DNA from: Paractinoplanes ferrugineus
Lineage (GTDB): Bacteria; Actinomycetota; Actinomycetes; Mycobacteriales; Micromonosporaceae
Length of the DNA: 64,000 nt
Direction: 5' to 3'
Assembly (NCBI RefSeq): GCF_016862195.1
Contig: NZ_BOMM01000054.1
Coordinates: forward strand, 1 to 64,000
Part shown: positions 33,263 to 41,694 of the stretch, one piece after another
How positions within the stretch are numbered: position 1 is the first letter of the stretch
Layout of the letters: every line of letters begins with the position of its first letter
Program-made: the position numbers and the translations under genes
Notes under the pieces: model-generated
What the model saw: only the letters and a program-made list of their open reading frames with translations
Database searches by the model: none
Told to the model about the DNA's origin: nothing

Positions 33263-35709
33263 CCGGGCGCCGGCGCCTCGGGGTCATCGCGGCCGGGGCC
33301 ACGCTGCTCGCGGCCGCACCGATCTCGTCCATCTTCGACTCGTGGAACTGGCTGCTGCGCTGCATCCTGGCCGTCGGCCTGGTCGCCGGGGCCGCCCTGC
33401 TGTCGCGCACGCTGCGCTTCCCGGTGTGGGCCCAGGCGGTCGTCCAGGTCGTGGTCCTGCTGCTCGTGCTGACCTGGATGTTCCCCAGCGGGCACGAGGT
33501 CCTGATCCCGCAGCCGGCCACGTTCACCCACTTCGCCGAGCTGTTCCAGCAGGCCGGGCAGGACGCCCGGTCCTACGGCGTACCGGTGCCCGACCGTGAC
33601 GGCCTGCTGTTCATCACGGTGCTCGGCGTCGGCTCGGTGGCGATCGTGGTCGACATGCTGACCGTGGTCGCCCGCCGCCCGGCGCTGGCCGGCCTGCCGA
33701 TGCTGGCGATCTACTCGGTGCCGGTGGCGGTCTACGTCGACAGCGTCCCGGTGCTGCCGTTCATCATCGGCTCGATCGGCTTCATGTGGCTGCTGGTCTC
33801 CGACAACGTCGACCGGGTCCGCCGGTTCGGCCGCCGCTTCACCGGCGACGGCCGCGACGTCGACGTCTGGGAGCCGTCCCCGCTCGCCGCGGCCGGTCGC
33901 CGGCTCGGGGTGGTCGGGGTGGCCGCGGCGGTGCTGCTGCCGCTCATCGTGCCGACCGTCAGCGGCGGCCTGCTGTCCCAGATCACCCAGAGCGGCAGCG
34001 GGCTGGGCCAGGGCGCCGGGGGCAGCGGCGGCGGGGGCCGCATCAACCTGTTCGCCTCGCTGTCCGGCAAGCTCCAGCAGAGCGACACGGAGCAGCTGCT
34101 CAAGCTGACCACCACCGAGAAGCAGCCGTTCTACCTGCGCTTCGGGGTGGCCGATCAGCTCACCGCCCAGGGTTTCGGCAACCGCACGCCGGCCGGCAAC
34201 TCGGTCAACCGCGGCCTGCCCGACCCGCGCGGCGGCACCGCGGGCGGCGACTTCCAGCAGTACCGCGCCCAGATCGAGGTCACCGACGCGCTGCGGCAGA
34301 ACATGCTGCCGATGTACTCCAACACGGTGCGCATCAGCGACCTCGGCAGCGGCTGGTCCTTCGACCCCAACCAGCAGGTGATCTTCTCCGGCCGCAACAC
34401 GACAAAGGGCAAGAAATACGACTTCGATTACGTACGGGCGTCCTACACGCCCACCGAGCTGCGCACGGCCGACCCGCTCGGCAAGGACAACCCGGTGCGT
34501 ACGCAGTTCACCAACACCCCGCCCGACGACGAGGTCAACGCGCTGGTGGACGGCCTGGTCAAGGGCAAGACCACCGAGTACGACAAGATGCGCGCGCTCT
34601 ACGACTACTTCTCCAAGGACAACGGCTTCAGCTACAGCCTGTCCACCCAGTCGGTGGGCAACGCGTCCGACATCGCCGCCTTCCTGCGTACCAAGGTCGG
34701 CTACTGCCAGCAGTACGCCGCCGCGCTCGCCTGGATGGCGCGGGCCGCCGGGATCCCGGCGCGGGTGGCGTTCGGCTTCACCCGCGGCACCCCCGACAAC
34801 GGCTCGTGGTCGATCACCAACCGCAACGCGCACGCCTGGACCGAGGTCTACTTCCAGGGCTTCGGCTGGATCCCGTTCGACGCCACCCCGGCGGCGAACG
34901 TACTCGGCGCGGCCCGCTCCGACTACGCGCCGGACATCGACGCCCCGGTCCCGACGGCCTCGTCGTCGACGGCCACGACGGCGCCCGGTGCGGGTTCCTC
35001 GGCGGCGGCCGCCGGTGCCGACGAGGCCGACCGGGGCGGCAACAACCCGGCCGCGACCGGTGGTTTCGACACCGCGACCGACAAGACGTCGTCCACCGCC
35101 CTGTGGATCGTCGGCCTCATCGCCCTGCTGATCGCGTTGTTGCTGATCCCGGCGCTGCGCCGGGTGCTGCTGCGCCGCCATCGGCACGCCGCCACCGCCC
35201 TCAAGGCCCCGAAGGTCGTCTCGGCCACCGGCGGGGCGGGCGGCGGCCCGCTCGACATCGTGGTGACCCCCGAGGCCGCCCGCGCCCGCGAGGACGCCCA
35301 CGCCGCCTGGGAAGAACTGCTCGACACGATGATCGACTTCCGGATCCCGGTCGACCCGACCGAGACACCCCGGATCACCGCGCAACGGCTGATCAGCGAC
35401 GCCACCCTGCTCGAGGAGCCGGCCACCGCGGCCACGCTGCTCGGCACCGCGGAGGAGCGGGCACGGTACGCCCGCCAACCGCTGCAGGGCGGCGAGCTGA
35501 CCGTGGCCCTGAACCGGGTCCGCAGGGGCCTGGCCCACTCGGCCGGCCGCCGCACCCGCATCCAGGCGGTCCTGCTGCCCCCGTCGGTGCTCCTGCGCTG
35601 GCGCCTCGGCCTCGCCGAGGGCTCGACCCGCCTGGTGACCCGCTCCGGCCGCTTGCGAGACACCCTGTCCCGCTTCAGCCCACGCCGCTTGCTCCCCCGA
35701 AGCCGCTGA
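33259..35709 (+). CDS. transglutaminase-like membrane protein (TgpA type)
   Basis: Polytopic protein of 816 residues. About six membrane segments lie in residues 1-260, then an N-terminal TgpA domain, then a transglutaminase core with the catalytic Cys in KVGYCQQYAAALAWMARAAG, the His in NRNAHAWTEVYFQGFGWIPFD and the Asp in that same FDATP block. A further membrane segment near residue 615 precedes a C-terminal cytoplasmic DUF4129-type tail. The catalytic domain faces outside, so cross-linking or hydrolysis of envelope proteins is expected; the substrate is unknown. It ends the operon and is followed by a strong terminator. Confidence 0.9.
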   Translation: MTGRRRLGVIAAGATLLAAAPISSIFDSWNWLLRCILAVGLVAGAALLSRTLRFPVWAQAVVQVVVLLLVLTWMFPSGHEVLIPQPATFTHFAELFQQAGQDARSYGVPVPDRDGLLFITVLGVGSVAIVVDMLTVVARRPALAGLPMLAIYSVPVAVYVDSVPVLPFIIGSIGFMWLLVSDNVDRVRRFGRRFTGDGRDVDVWEPSPLAAAGRRLGVVGVAAAVLLPLIVPTVSGGLLSQITQSGSGLGQGAGGSGGGGRINLFASLSGKLQQSDTEQLLKLTTTEKQPFYLRFGVADQLTAQGFGNRTPAGNSVNRGLPDPRGGTAGGDFQQYRAQIEVTDALRQNMLPMYSNTVRISDLGSGWSFDPNQQVIFSGRNTTKGKKYDFDYVRASYTPTELRTADPLGKDNPVRTQFTNTPPDDEVNALVDGLVKGKTTEYDKMRALYDYFSKDNGFSYSLSTQSVGNASDIAAFLRTKVGYCQQYAAALAWMARAAGIPARVAFGFTRGTPDNGSWSITNRNAHAWTEVYFQGFGWIPFDATPAANVLGAARSDYAPDIDAPVPTASSSTATTAPGAGSSAAAAGADEADRGGNNPAATGGFDTATDKTSSTALWIVGLIALLIALLLIPALRRVLLRRHRHAATALKAPKVVSATGGAGGGPLDIVVTPEAARAREDAHAAWEELLDTMIDFRIPVDPTETPRITAQRLISDATLLEEPATAATLLGTAEERARYARQPLQGGELTVALNRVRRGLAHSAGRRTRIQAVLLPPSVLLRWRLGLAEGSTRLVTRSGRLRDTLSRFSPRRLLPRSR

Positions 35710-35720
35710 CCCACACCCAC

Positions 35721-35760
35721 CGAACGCCACCCCCGCACCCGGGGGTGGCGTTCGTCCTTT
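35721..35760 (+). terminator. strong hairpin terminator after the TgpA-like gene
   Basis: CGAACGCCACCCCC (35721-35734) pairs perfectly with GGGGGTGGCGTTCG (35741-35754) around a 6-base loop, followed by TCCTTT on the plus strand. It lies 11 bases after the stop codon and 80 bases from the converging DUF402 gene. Confidence 0.9.
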
Positions 35761-35841
35761 CCCTGCCCGACTGCGCCCGCCCCGCCCCGCCCCGCCCCGG
35801 CCGCCGGCGGCATCCGCCCGCTTCAGCGGACTCGCTCCGCG

Positions 35842-36342
35842 TCAGCGGGCGTCGAGGAACCGGGCCAGCCAGGCGTCACCCACCGCCCCGAACGGCTCCT
35901 GGCGCCAGCCGATCCGGTCGAGCAACTCGTCCGCCGTGGCGCGGGCCTGATCGATCACCTCCGCCGGATAGCCGTAGAGCACCTGATGCTCCTCGAACTC
36001 GTCCTCGTCCAGCAGCCGCACACTGCCGTCCCACAGCCGCACCACGTCAAGGTCGAGATCGACCGCTTCGACCACGCCCTCCTCGCGCACCGGCACACTG
36101 GTCACATCGACATACATCGATAGATTTGGATGTGATGGCCCGTTGAACGACGCCACGAAGGCCCCGTCAGCCGGCACCAGCACGATGAAGTCGTAGTCCG
36201 CCACCACCGGCTCCTCGAAGCCCCGGCGCATCGACGTGCCCCGCGGGCACCCGTACCACCAGCCGAACCCATCACTGCCCAGCGGCTCGGCCAGAAACCG
36301 CCAATGCCGTTTGCCGCCCCACTTCGTGAACCGCAACTCCAT
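35842..36342 (-). CDS. DUF402 domain protein
   Basis: Cytoplasmic protein of 166 residues with the DUF402 barrel. Recognisable parts are the YVDVTSVPVREEGVVEAVDLDLDVV block with its acidic DLDLD motif, the LLDEDEFEEHQVLYGYP block, and the preceding aromatic-rich segment. Relatives are nucleoside phosphatases or act in antibiotic pathways (FomD), so a nucleotide-hydrolysing role is possible but unproven. ATG 36342 or the GTG just before it is the start, behind GGGGG. It stands alone and converges on the MoxR operon. Confidence 0.8.
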   Translation of the reverse strand: MELRFTKWGGKRHWRFLAEPLGSDGFGWWYGCPRGTSMRRGFEEPVVADYDFIVLVPADGAFVASFNGPSHPNLSMYVDVTSVPVREEGVVEAVDLDLDVVRLWDGSVRLLDEDEFEEHQVLYGYPAEVIDQARATADELLDRIGWRQEPFGAVGDAWLARFLDAR

Positions 36343-36639
36343 CACCGCGCGACCCCCGCTCCGTCAGATGCGCTGTCCAGTCTCCCCCGCATCACCCCGA
36401 CAGTGGACCGCCCGTCCCTCACCGGATCGCCCTGGCCCAGCGCACAAACGGAACGAAAAACGCGGCGAGTCACAAAGGCGCCGGACCCACCCAGGACCGG
36501 AAGCCGCAATCACCCCAGAGACAGCCCTGAGTAATAAAAGCGGGCATATAGCCTTGAAAATCGCGCCAGGTCCGAAGCGGGCAGGTGCGGTCCGGTCACG
36601 GGCGCAGCCCAGCCGCGGGGTACAGCCAGTCGCACGCCC

Positions 36640-36719
36640 CAGCCGATCGCGGGCACAGCCGATCGCAGGCGCAGCCGATCGCAGGCGCAGCCGATCGCAG
36701 GCGCAGCCGATCGCGGGCG
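36640..36719. repeat. five 16-bp tandem repeats containing CGATCG
   Basis: Five copies of CAGCCGATCGCAGGCG follow each other directly; the first and last differ at one or two bases. Each copy holds a CGATCG palindrome. There are no spacers, so this is not a CRISPR array. A period of 16 excludes a simple in-frame coding repeat. Confidence 0.92.
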
Positions 36720-37239
36720 CAGGCCCAGCCGCGCGAGGCGGCCCCATCATGCGAGAGGGCTCCGCCGCGCAAAGCGGCCCAGTCACCCAAAGCGGCCCCA
36801 TCACGCAAGACGACCCCGCCACGCAAGGCGGCGAGGTGACCCACCACGTGGCGATGACCCACGAGCCGGCGGCCACGAGGGTGGCGATGGCGGTCTCGGG
36901 TCGCGACCCGGTCGCGCGCGACGGTGGCGGCGGTCCCGTTCGCAGTAGCGGCCGTGGCGGCACCGGTCGCAGTCGCGGCCCGGTCGCGCGCGGTCGTGGC
37001 GGCGGTCCCGGTCGCACTCGCGGCTCTTGCGACAGTCCCGCTATCGGTCCTGTTCGAGGTCGCGGTCGCGGTTCCGGTCTGTTCGGCGTCCGAGCACGCG
37101 GCGCGGTCGCGGTCCGGTGGGGCAGCCGCGCGCCCGGCCGGAGCAGCGGCTACAGCCAAGATCAGCGGTTACGGCCGGGGAAAACGGCGGCGCGACCAAG
37201 ATCGGCGCATACGGCCCAAGATCGGCGGGCACGGCCGGA

Positions 37240-37360
37240 ACGGCGGCGCGACCAGGATCGGCGGGGCGACCAGGATCGGCGGCGCGACCAGAAACGGCGG
37301 GCCGGCCACGAGCGGCGGGCCGGCCACGAGCGGCGGGGCGACCACGAGCGGCGGGCGGTA
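37240..37360. repeat. 18-bp tandem repeats
   Basis: Six to seven copies of an 18-bp unit with consensus GGSGCGACCAGGATCGGC are found, some with the variant GGGCCGGCCACGAGCGGC. The period is divisible by three and one plus-strand frame reads GGATRI or GGPATS hexapeptides, but no credible gene start is found upstream. Confidence 0.85.
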
Positions 37361-37508
37361 GCGGTGGTGTTCGGGGCGGGGTGGGGGCGCGGGGTATCGA
37401 GAAACGGCGATGGCGGCCCGGGGCCGCCATCTGCCGGTCGCCGGGCCTGGGTGCGGGCGCCGGCGATTTCAGGTGTGGGGCGCGCTCAGGTCGGTGAGCG
37501 CGCCTGGG

Positions 37509-37895
37509 TCAGCGGTGACCCTCCGGGCGCTGGCGCCAACGGTCCTCGAGACGATCGAGGAAGCCCGCCTTGCGCGTCTGCCGGGCGCGGCGGCTTGCTG
37601 TGCCGCCCACGGCGTGCAGGTCGGGAGCGTTGCCCTTGCGACGGGACTGCATCGCGAAGGCGGCCGAGCCCAGCATGACCACGAAACCGGCCACACCGAG
37701 GAGCGGGCTCTTGCTCACAGCCCCGTAGACGAGAACAGCGAGACCAAGGATGATCGCGAAGGCGGCGACGAGGATTCGGCGCCGTGCGTGGAAACGCGGG
37801 TCGCTGGCCCGCACAGCCGAGGCGAACTTGGGGTCCTCGGCAAGCGACCGCTCGATCTGATCGAACAGCCGCTGCTCGTGCTCCGAGAGCGGCAC
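37509..37895 (-). CDS. DUF3040 membrane protein
   Basis: Small actinobacterial protein of 128 residues with the DUF3040 layout: N-terminal PLSEHEQRLFDQIERSL helix, two adjacent membrane segments (about residues 40-78), and a basic cytoplasmic tail rich in Arg. The GTG start at 37895 is preceded by GGAGGA at a good distance and matches the usual N-terminus. Function is unknown. It lies about 100 bp downstream of dinB on the same strand. Confidence 0.87.
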   Translation of the reverse strand: MPLSEHEQRLFDQIERSLAEDPKFASAVRASDPRFHARRRILVAAFAIILGLAVLVYGAVSKSPLLGVAGFVVMLGSAAFAMQSRRKGNAPDLHAVGGTASRRARQTRKAGFLDRLEDRWRQRPEGHR

Positions 37896-37991
37896 GGCAT
37901 TCCTCCCCGGGCGCATGCCCGACCCCTGCGGGAGTCGGGGTGAAACAGGTAGGTGGCGCGGGACAGCCGTCGGCTGCCTTACCGAGCAAGT

Positions 37992-39287
37992 CTACGAGGG
38001 GGTTGGCGGCTCGGAAAGCGGGACGACCGTCCGCTGGGGGTGATTTTCGGAGCGGCGCGGATCGGTTCGTCCCAAAAGACTGGCTGGACCGACTCTTGCG
38101 CGGCCGAATCGGGCGGCGATGGCGTCGGCCGCGGCCTCCGCCTCGCGCCATCCGCGCTCGGGCTCCCCCAGGCTGAGCTGCCGCGATGTGGTGGCGGCCT
38201 CGGTGAGGCCCTCGACTCGCACGCCGATGAGGCGGATGTGGTCGGTCGTGGCCAGGGCTTCGAAAAGTGTCCAGGAAATTTCGAAGATCTCGCGGGCCAC
38301 ATCGGTGCTCGTGGGCACCGTGCGAGATCGATTGACGGTGCGGAAGTCGGCCAGGCGCACCTTGATCGACACCGTGCGGCCCACCTGACCGGCCGCGCGG
38401 AGGCGGGCGCCGACCTTGTCGGAGAGGGCGAGCATGCTGCGGCGGAGCACGGCCGGGTCGGCCACGTCGACGTCGAAGGTCATCTCGGCGCCGATCGACT
38501 TCTCCACGTGCTCCGGGGTGACCCGGCGGGGGTCGCGGCCCCAGGACAGCTCGTGCAGGTGGGCGGCGGCGGCCTCGCCGACGGCCCGGCGGAGCATGCC
38601 GTAGGGCGCGTTGGCCAGCTCGCCGACGGTGGTCAGGCCGAGCCGGCGCAGCGTCTCGGCGGCCCGCTCCCCCACGCCCCACAGCGCGTCGACCGGCAGC
38701 GGGTGCAGGAACTCGAGCACCATGGTGGCCGGCACCACGACCATGCCGTCGGGCTTGGCCCGGGTCGAGCCGAGTTTCGCCACGAACTTGGTCGGCGCCA
38801 CCCCCACCGAACAGGTCAGCCGCTGCTCGGCGTGCATCCGCTCGCGGATCTTGCGGGCGATCTCGGCGGGCCGGCCGAGCAGCCGCTGGGCGCCCGCGAC
38901 GTCGAGGAACGCCTCGTCCGAGGAGAGCGGCTCGACCAGCGGCGTCATGTCGCGGAAGATCGCCATGACGGCCCGGGACGCCTCCGCGATGGCCGGCCCC
39001 TCGACCGGCAGGAAGATCGCATCGGGGCACAGCGAGCGGGCGCGGGCGGTGGGCATGGCGCTGCGCACCCCGAAGCGGCGGGCCTCGTAGCTGGCCGAGC
39101 TGACCACTCCGCGCGGCCCGACGCCGCCCACGACCACCGGTTTGCCGCGCAGCTCGGGCCGGGCCCGGACGGCCACCGACGCGAAGAACGCGTCCATGTC
39201 GACGTGCAGGATCGTGCAACCCGTGTCATCGGCATCCGGCCCGAAACGCGGGTCACGCCCCCGGGGCACCACCTGGCTACGTCCCAC
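37992..39287 (-). CDS. dinB: DNA polymerase IV (DinB, Y family)
   Basis: Translesion DNA polymerase of the Y family with an intact active site: LHVDMDAFFASVAVR near the N-terminus and SSDEAFLDVAGAQ for the second acidic pair. The thumb helix-hairpin-helix region (LWGVGERAAETLRRLGLTT) and little-finger domain follow. A beta-clamp-binding QLSLGE motif is seen near residue 375. I place the start at GTG 39287 (VGRSQVVPRGRDP) behind AGGG; a TTG 30 bases upstream is possible. The length is 431. No LexA box was seen directly upstream. Confidence 0.94.
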   Translation of the reverse strand: MGRSQVVPRGRDPRFGPDADDTGCTILHVDMDAFFASVAVRARPELRGKPVVVGGVGPRGVVSSASYEARRFGVRSAMPTARARSLCPDAIFLPVEGPAIAEASRAVMAIFRDMTPLVEPLSSDEAFLDVAGAQRLLGRPAEIARKIRERMHAEQRLTCSVGVAPTKFVAKLGSTRAKPDGMVVVPATMVLEFLHPLPVDALWGVGERAAETLRRLGLTTVGELANAPYGMLRRAVGEAAAAHLHELSWGRDPRRVTPEHVEKSIGAEMTFDVDVADPAVLRRSMLALSDKVGARLRAAGQVGRTVSIKVRLADFRTVNRSRTVPTSTDVAREIFEISWTLFEALATTDHIRLIGVRVEGLTEAATTSRQLSLGEPERGWREAEAAADAIAARFGRARVGPASLLGRTDPRRSENHPQRTVVPLSEPPTPS

Positions 39288-39334
39288 GTCGGCGACCCTA
39301 GCCGTACCCCCTGACAAAAACCGGGGACGGACGG

Positions 39335-40465
39335 TCAGCGGGCGATCAGCAGGGGGACGGTCATCTCGACGGCGGTCAGGGCACCGTGGTAGCCGACCAG
39401 CCTGCCGACGATCTCCGGCTCCCAGCCGGTGGCCAGGGCCAGCGCGTGGTCCCGGCAGACCACCACGATCTCACCGATGCGGTCCAGGTGCCCGGCCGGC
39501 ACCGGGCCGAACCAGCCTTCGGCGACCGCTTCGGCGCGGCCCAGCACGTACGCGGAGTCGCCGTAGACGCCCTTCCAGGCGGCGATCACGTCGGCCTGGG
39601 CGCCGGGCTCCGCATAGAGGTAGCGCACCCTTGGCTCGCCCGCCACCGCCGTCACGCCCGCCGACAGCTCGGGGCGGTCGGCCAGGTCGAGACGGCCCTC
39701 GAGCGGGATGTTCAGCTGGCCGTGATCGGCCACGACCAGCAGCGCCGACCGGGGTGGCAGGCCGTGCACGAGCCGGTCGAGCAGCACGTCCAGTTCGGCG
39801 GCAGCGGCCCGCCACGGCTCCGAGTCGACGCCCGCGACGTGTCCGGCCTTGTCGAGTTCCGGGTGGTATCCGTAGACGATGCCGGGGCCGGCCGACAACG
39901 CCGCGAGCATCCCGGCGGCCAGCTCGGCGGCGTCGGCCGCACCCGCGTACCTCGCACCCCGGTACGCGGCGACGCTCAGGCCGCTCCCGTCGTACTCCGG
40001 GCGGTTGACGACCGTGACCGGCACGCCCGCCGCGACCGACCGCTCGAAGATCGTCGGCACCGGCTGCCAGCCGAACGGATCGGGCTCGCCGGCCCACTGG
40101 ATGTGGTTGAGGATCGCCCCGCCGGGCTGCCGCACGGTGAAGCCGAGCACCCCGTGCGCGCCCGGCGGCGCTCCGGTGCCCACCGTGACCAGGCTGACCG
40201 GGGTGGTCGACGGGAAACCGGCGGTCAGCGTGCGGGTGCCGAGATCGTTCAGGATCGGCGCCCAGGTCGCCGCGACCGGGACCTGAGCGGCCCCGAGGCC
40301 GTCCACCAGCAGCACCGCGACCCGGTCGACGTCGTCCAGGCCGAGGGCGAGGGAGTCGGTCGTGCCCGGCACGCCCAGCACCGCCGCGACGCTCGGCATG
40401 AGCTCGGCGAGGCTGCCCGACCCATATGCGGGGCGGACCGTACCGAGCCCCGCGGCGGCGGTCAC
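39335..40465 (-). CDS. type I phosphodiesterase / nucleotide pyrophosphatase family protein
   Basis: Protein of 376 residues from the alkaline phosphatase superfamily. Metal-site motifs are VAVLLVDGLGAAQ with the first Asp, TAGFPSTTPVSLVTVGTG with the nucleophile Thr in the FPSTTP block, GYHPELDKAGHVAGV, and LLVVADHGQLNIP with Asp-His. No signal peptide is seen, so it is likely cytoplasmic, and the substrate (nucleotide or phosphodiester) is unknown. The GTG start overlaps the methyltransferase stop (GTGA). Confidence 0.88.
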   Translation of the reverse strand: MTAAAGLGTVRPAYGSGSLAELMPSVAAVLGVPGTTDSLALGLDDVDRVAVLLVDGLGAAQVPVAATWAPILNDLGTRTLTAGFPSTTPVSLVTVGTGAPPGAHGVLGFTVRQPGGAILNHIQWAGEPDPFGWQPVPTIFERSVAAGVPVTVVNRPEYDGSGLSVAAYRGARYAGAADAAELAAGMLAALSAGPGIVYGYHPELDKAGHVAGVDSEPWRAAAAELDVLLDRLVHGLPPRSALLVVADHGQLNIPLEGRLDLADRPELSAGVTAVAGEPRVRYLYAEPGAQADVIAAWKGVYGDSAYVLGRAEAVAEGWFGPVPAGHLDRIGEIVVVCRDHALALATGWEPEIVGRLVGYHGALTAVEMTVPLLIAR

Positions 40466-41214
40466 GACCGCGGGCGGCGGGCGAAGAGGTGCAGCTGGGA
40501 GGCGATGTCGCGGAACGGGGGCCGGGCCGCCAGCGCCAGCTCGAGGTCGAGCAGCGCCTGCGGGTCCTCCTCGACGACCGAGGCCGGCAGGAGATCGGTC
40601 AGGACGCGTACGCCATGGGTCTCCTCCACCTCGAGCCCCACCGAGCGCAGGAGCGCCCCGGCGGTCTCCGCGTCGTAGCGGCGGCGCAGCGTGTCGCGTG
40701 CCCCGGCATGCCCCTCCGGGTCGTCGGCCAGCGCGAACGCCGACCGCAGATGCCCGTTGACGGCCCGGCCGAGCACGGCCGCCGCCCGGCTCGCGACCAG
40801 TACGCTCACCGCGCCGCCGGGGCGCAGCGCCGCCGTGACCGCGGCGATGACGTCGGCCGGCTGGTCGACGACCTCGAGCACCGAGTGGCAGAGGATCAGG
40901 TCGGCGCTGCCGGGCTCGACGAGACCGGCGAGCGCGTCGCCGTCGCCCTGCACGGCGCGCACCCGCTCGGCCACCCCGGCGTCGGCGGCCCGCCGGGTGA
41001 GCGCGGCGAGCGCGTCGGGGCTGGCGTCGACCACGGTGACGCGGTGGCCGGACTGGGCGAGCGGCACGGCGAACCCGCCCGTTCCGCCGCCGACGTCGAC
41101 GACGGTCAGCTCGCGTCCGTCGTGTCGCTCGAGCTCACGGCGCAGGACCGCCCAGACGGCGGCGGTGCGGGCGGTGACGAGCGGCCGGGTGGTGCGGGTC
41201 GATGCGGTTTCCAC
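40462..41214 (-). CDS. SAM-dependent methyltransferase
   Basis: Class I methyltransferase of about 250 residues. Motif I is VVDVGGGTGGFAVPLAQ, the acidic loop is TVVDASPDAL, motif II/III region is ADLILCHSVLEVVDQP, then LRPGGAVSVLVASR. It resembles CmoA/UbiE-type or SmtA-like enzymes, so the substrate cannot be named. The start is uncertain: GTG 41214 gives the most compact protein, GTG 41253 adds 13 residues. It is translationally coupled to the phosphodiesterase downstream. Confidence 0.86.
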   Translation of the reverse strand: METASTRTTRPLVTARTAAVWAVLRRELERHDGRELTVVDVGGGTGGFAVPLAQSGHRVTVVDASPDALAALTRRAADAGVAERVRAVQGDGDALAGLVEPGSADLILCHSVLEVVDQPADVIAAVTAALRPGGAVSVLVASRAAAVLGRAVNGHLRSAFALADDPEGHAGARDTLRRRYDAETAGALLRSVGLEVEETHGVRVLTDLLPASVVEEDPQALLDLELALAARPPFRDIASQLHLFARRPRS

Positions 41215-41264
41215 CCGGGCAGCGTATCGGCCCGCACCACCGGGCACCGGCAACGCCCGCCGGG

Positions 41265-41645
41265 TCAGAAGTCGAAGAGGTCTCCGGTCGCCCGCCGCAT
41301 CTCACACATGTTGCCGAACTTGTGACTCCACGTGAGCGCGGTGCCGCGCCACTGTCCGGCGATCTCGGCGGTGACCGGCTGGTAGATCAGGAAGCAGGCG
41401 TGGTGCCCCGGCGCGATCCGGTCCGGCCGCCCGGCCACCCGCGCCAGCTCCGCGCAGGCGAGCCCGGGGTGCGGGTGGCCGCCGGCGGGCGGGTCGCATT
41501 CGAGCTTGACGACGTCCGCGAAGCCGGCCTCGGCGGTGTAGCTGAGCGTCAGCCTCGTGCTCGCGTACCCGCCCGGATGATCCCGCGGGCCCGGCACGAC
41601 GAGAACGACGGCCGACGCCGCGAGACCGGCGATGGTGCTGATCAT
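41265..41645 (-). CDS. secreted subtilisin inhibitor-like protein (SSI family)
   Basis: Small exported protein of 126 residues. The N-terminus is hydrophobic (MISTIAGLAASAVVLVV), a signal sequence. The mature part fits Streptomyces subtilisin inhibitor: LTLSYTAEAG, GGHPHPGLACAELARV, then ACFLIYQPVTAEIAGQWRG and a C-terminal GDLFDF. Four cysteines (50, 64, 84, 114) give the two family disulfides. By alignment with the CPMVYDPV reactive loop, P1 is Leu86 and P1' Ile87, which would suit subtilisin- or chymotrypsin-like proteases. It lies 49 bp after dnaE2 on the same strand, an odd neighbour for a DNA repair gene, with its own GGAG site. Confidence 0.88.
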   Translation of the reverse strand: MISTIAGLAASAVVLVVPGPRDHPGGYASTRLTLSYTAEAGFADVVKLECDPPAGGHPHPGLACAELARVAGRPDRIAPGHHACFLIYQPVTAEIAGQWRGTALTWSHKFGNMCEMRRATGDLFDF

Positions 41646-41694
41646 GGTGACTACTCCACTGTCGAAAGGTACGAAAGCGGAGAATACCGACCGG

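Larger units (their letters stand above)
36346..37508. other. 1.2-kb repeat-rich region without a convincing gene
   Basis: Open frames here are long only because stops are rare in this GC-rich DNA; none has a ribosome site plus protein-like composition. The stretch is built of several short tandem repeat families. There are 16-bp units at 36640-36719, degenerate 18-bp units around 36766-36838, alternating GTCGCG/GCGGT-type sequence at 36890-37080, and 18-bp units at 37240-37360. It separates the DUF402 gene from the DUF3040 gene. Confidence 0.6.

Noticed and set aside
36640..36719. Possible CRISPR array.
   Set aside because: Units are 16 bp and directly adjacent with no spacers, and no cas genes are in the window.
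36596..37159. 187-codon minus-strand frame in the repeat region.
   Set aside because: Composition is Ala/Arg/Thr-rich with repeats that mirror the DNA period. No motif or ribosome site was found.
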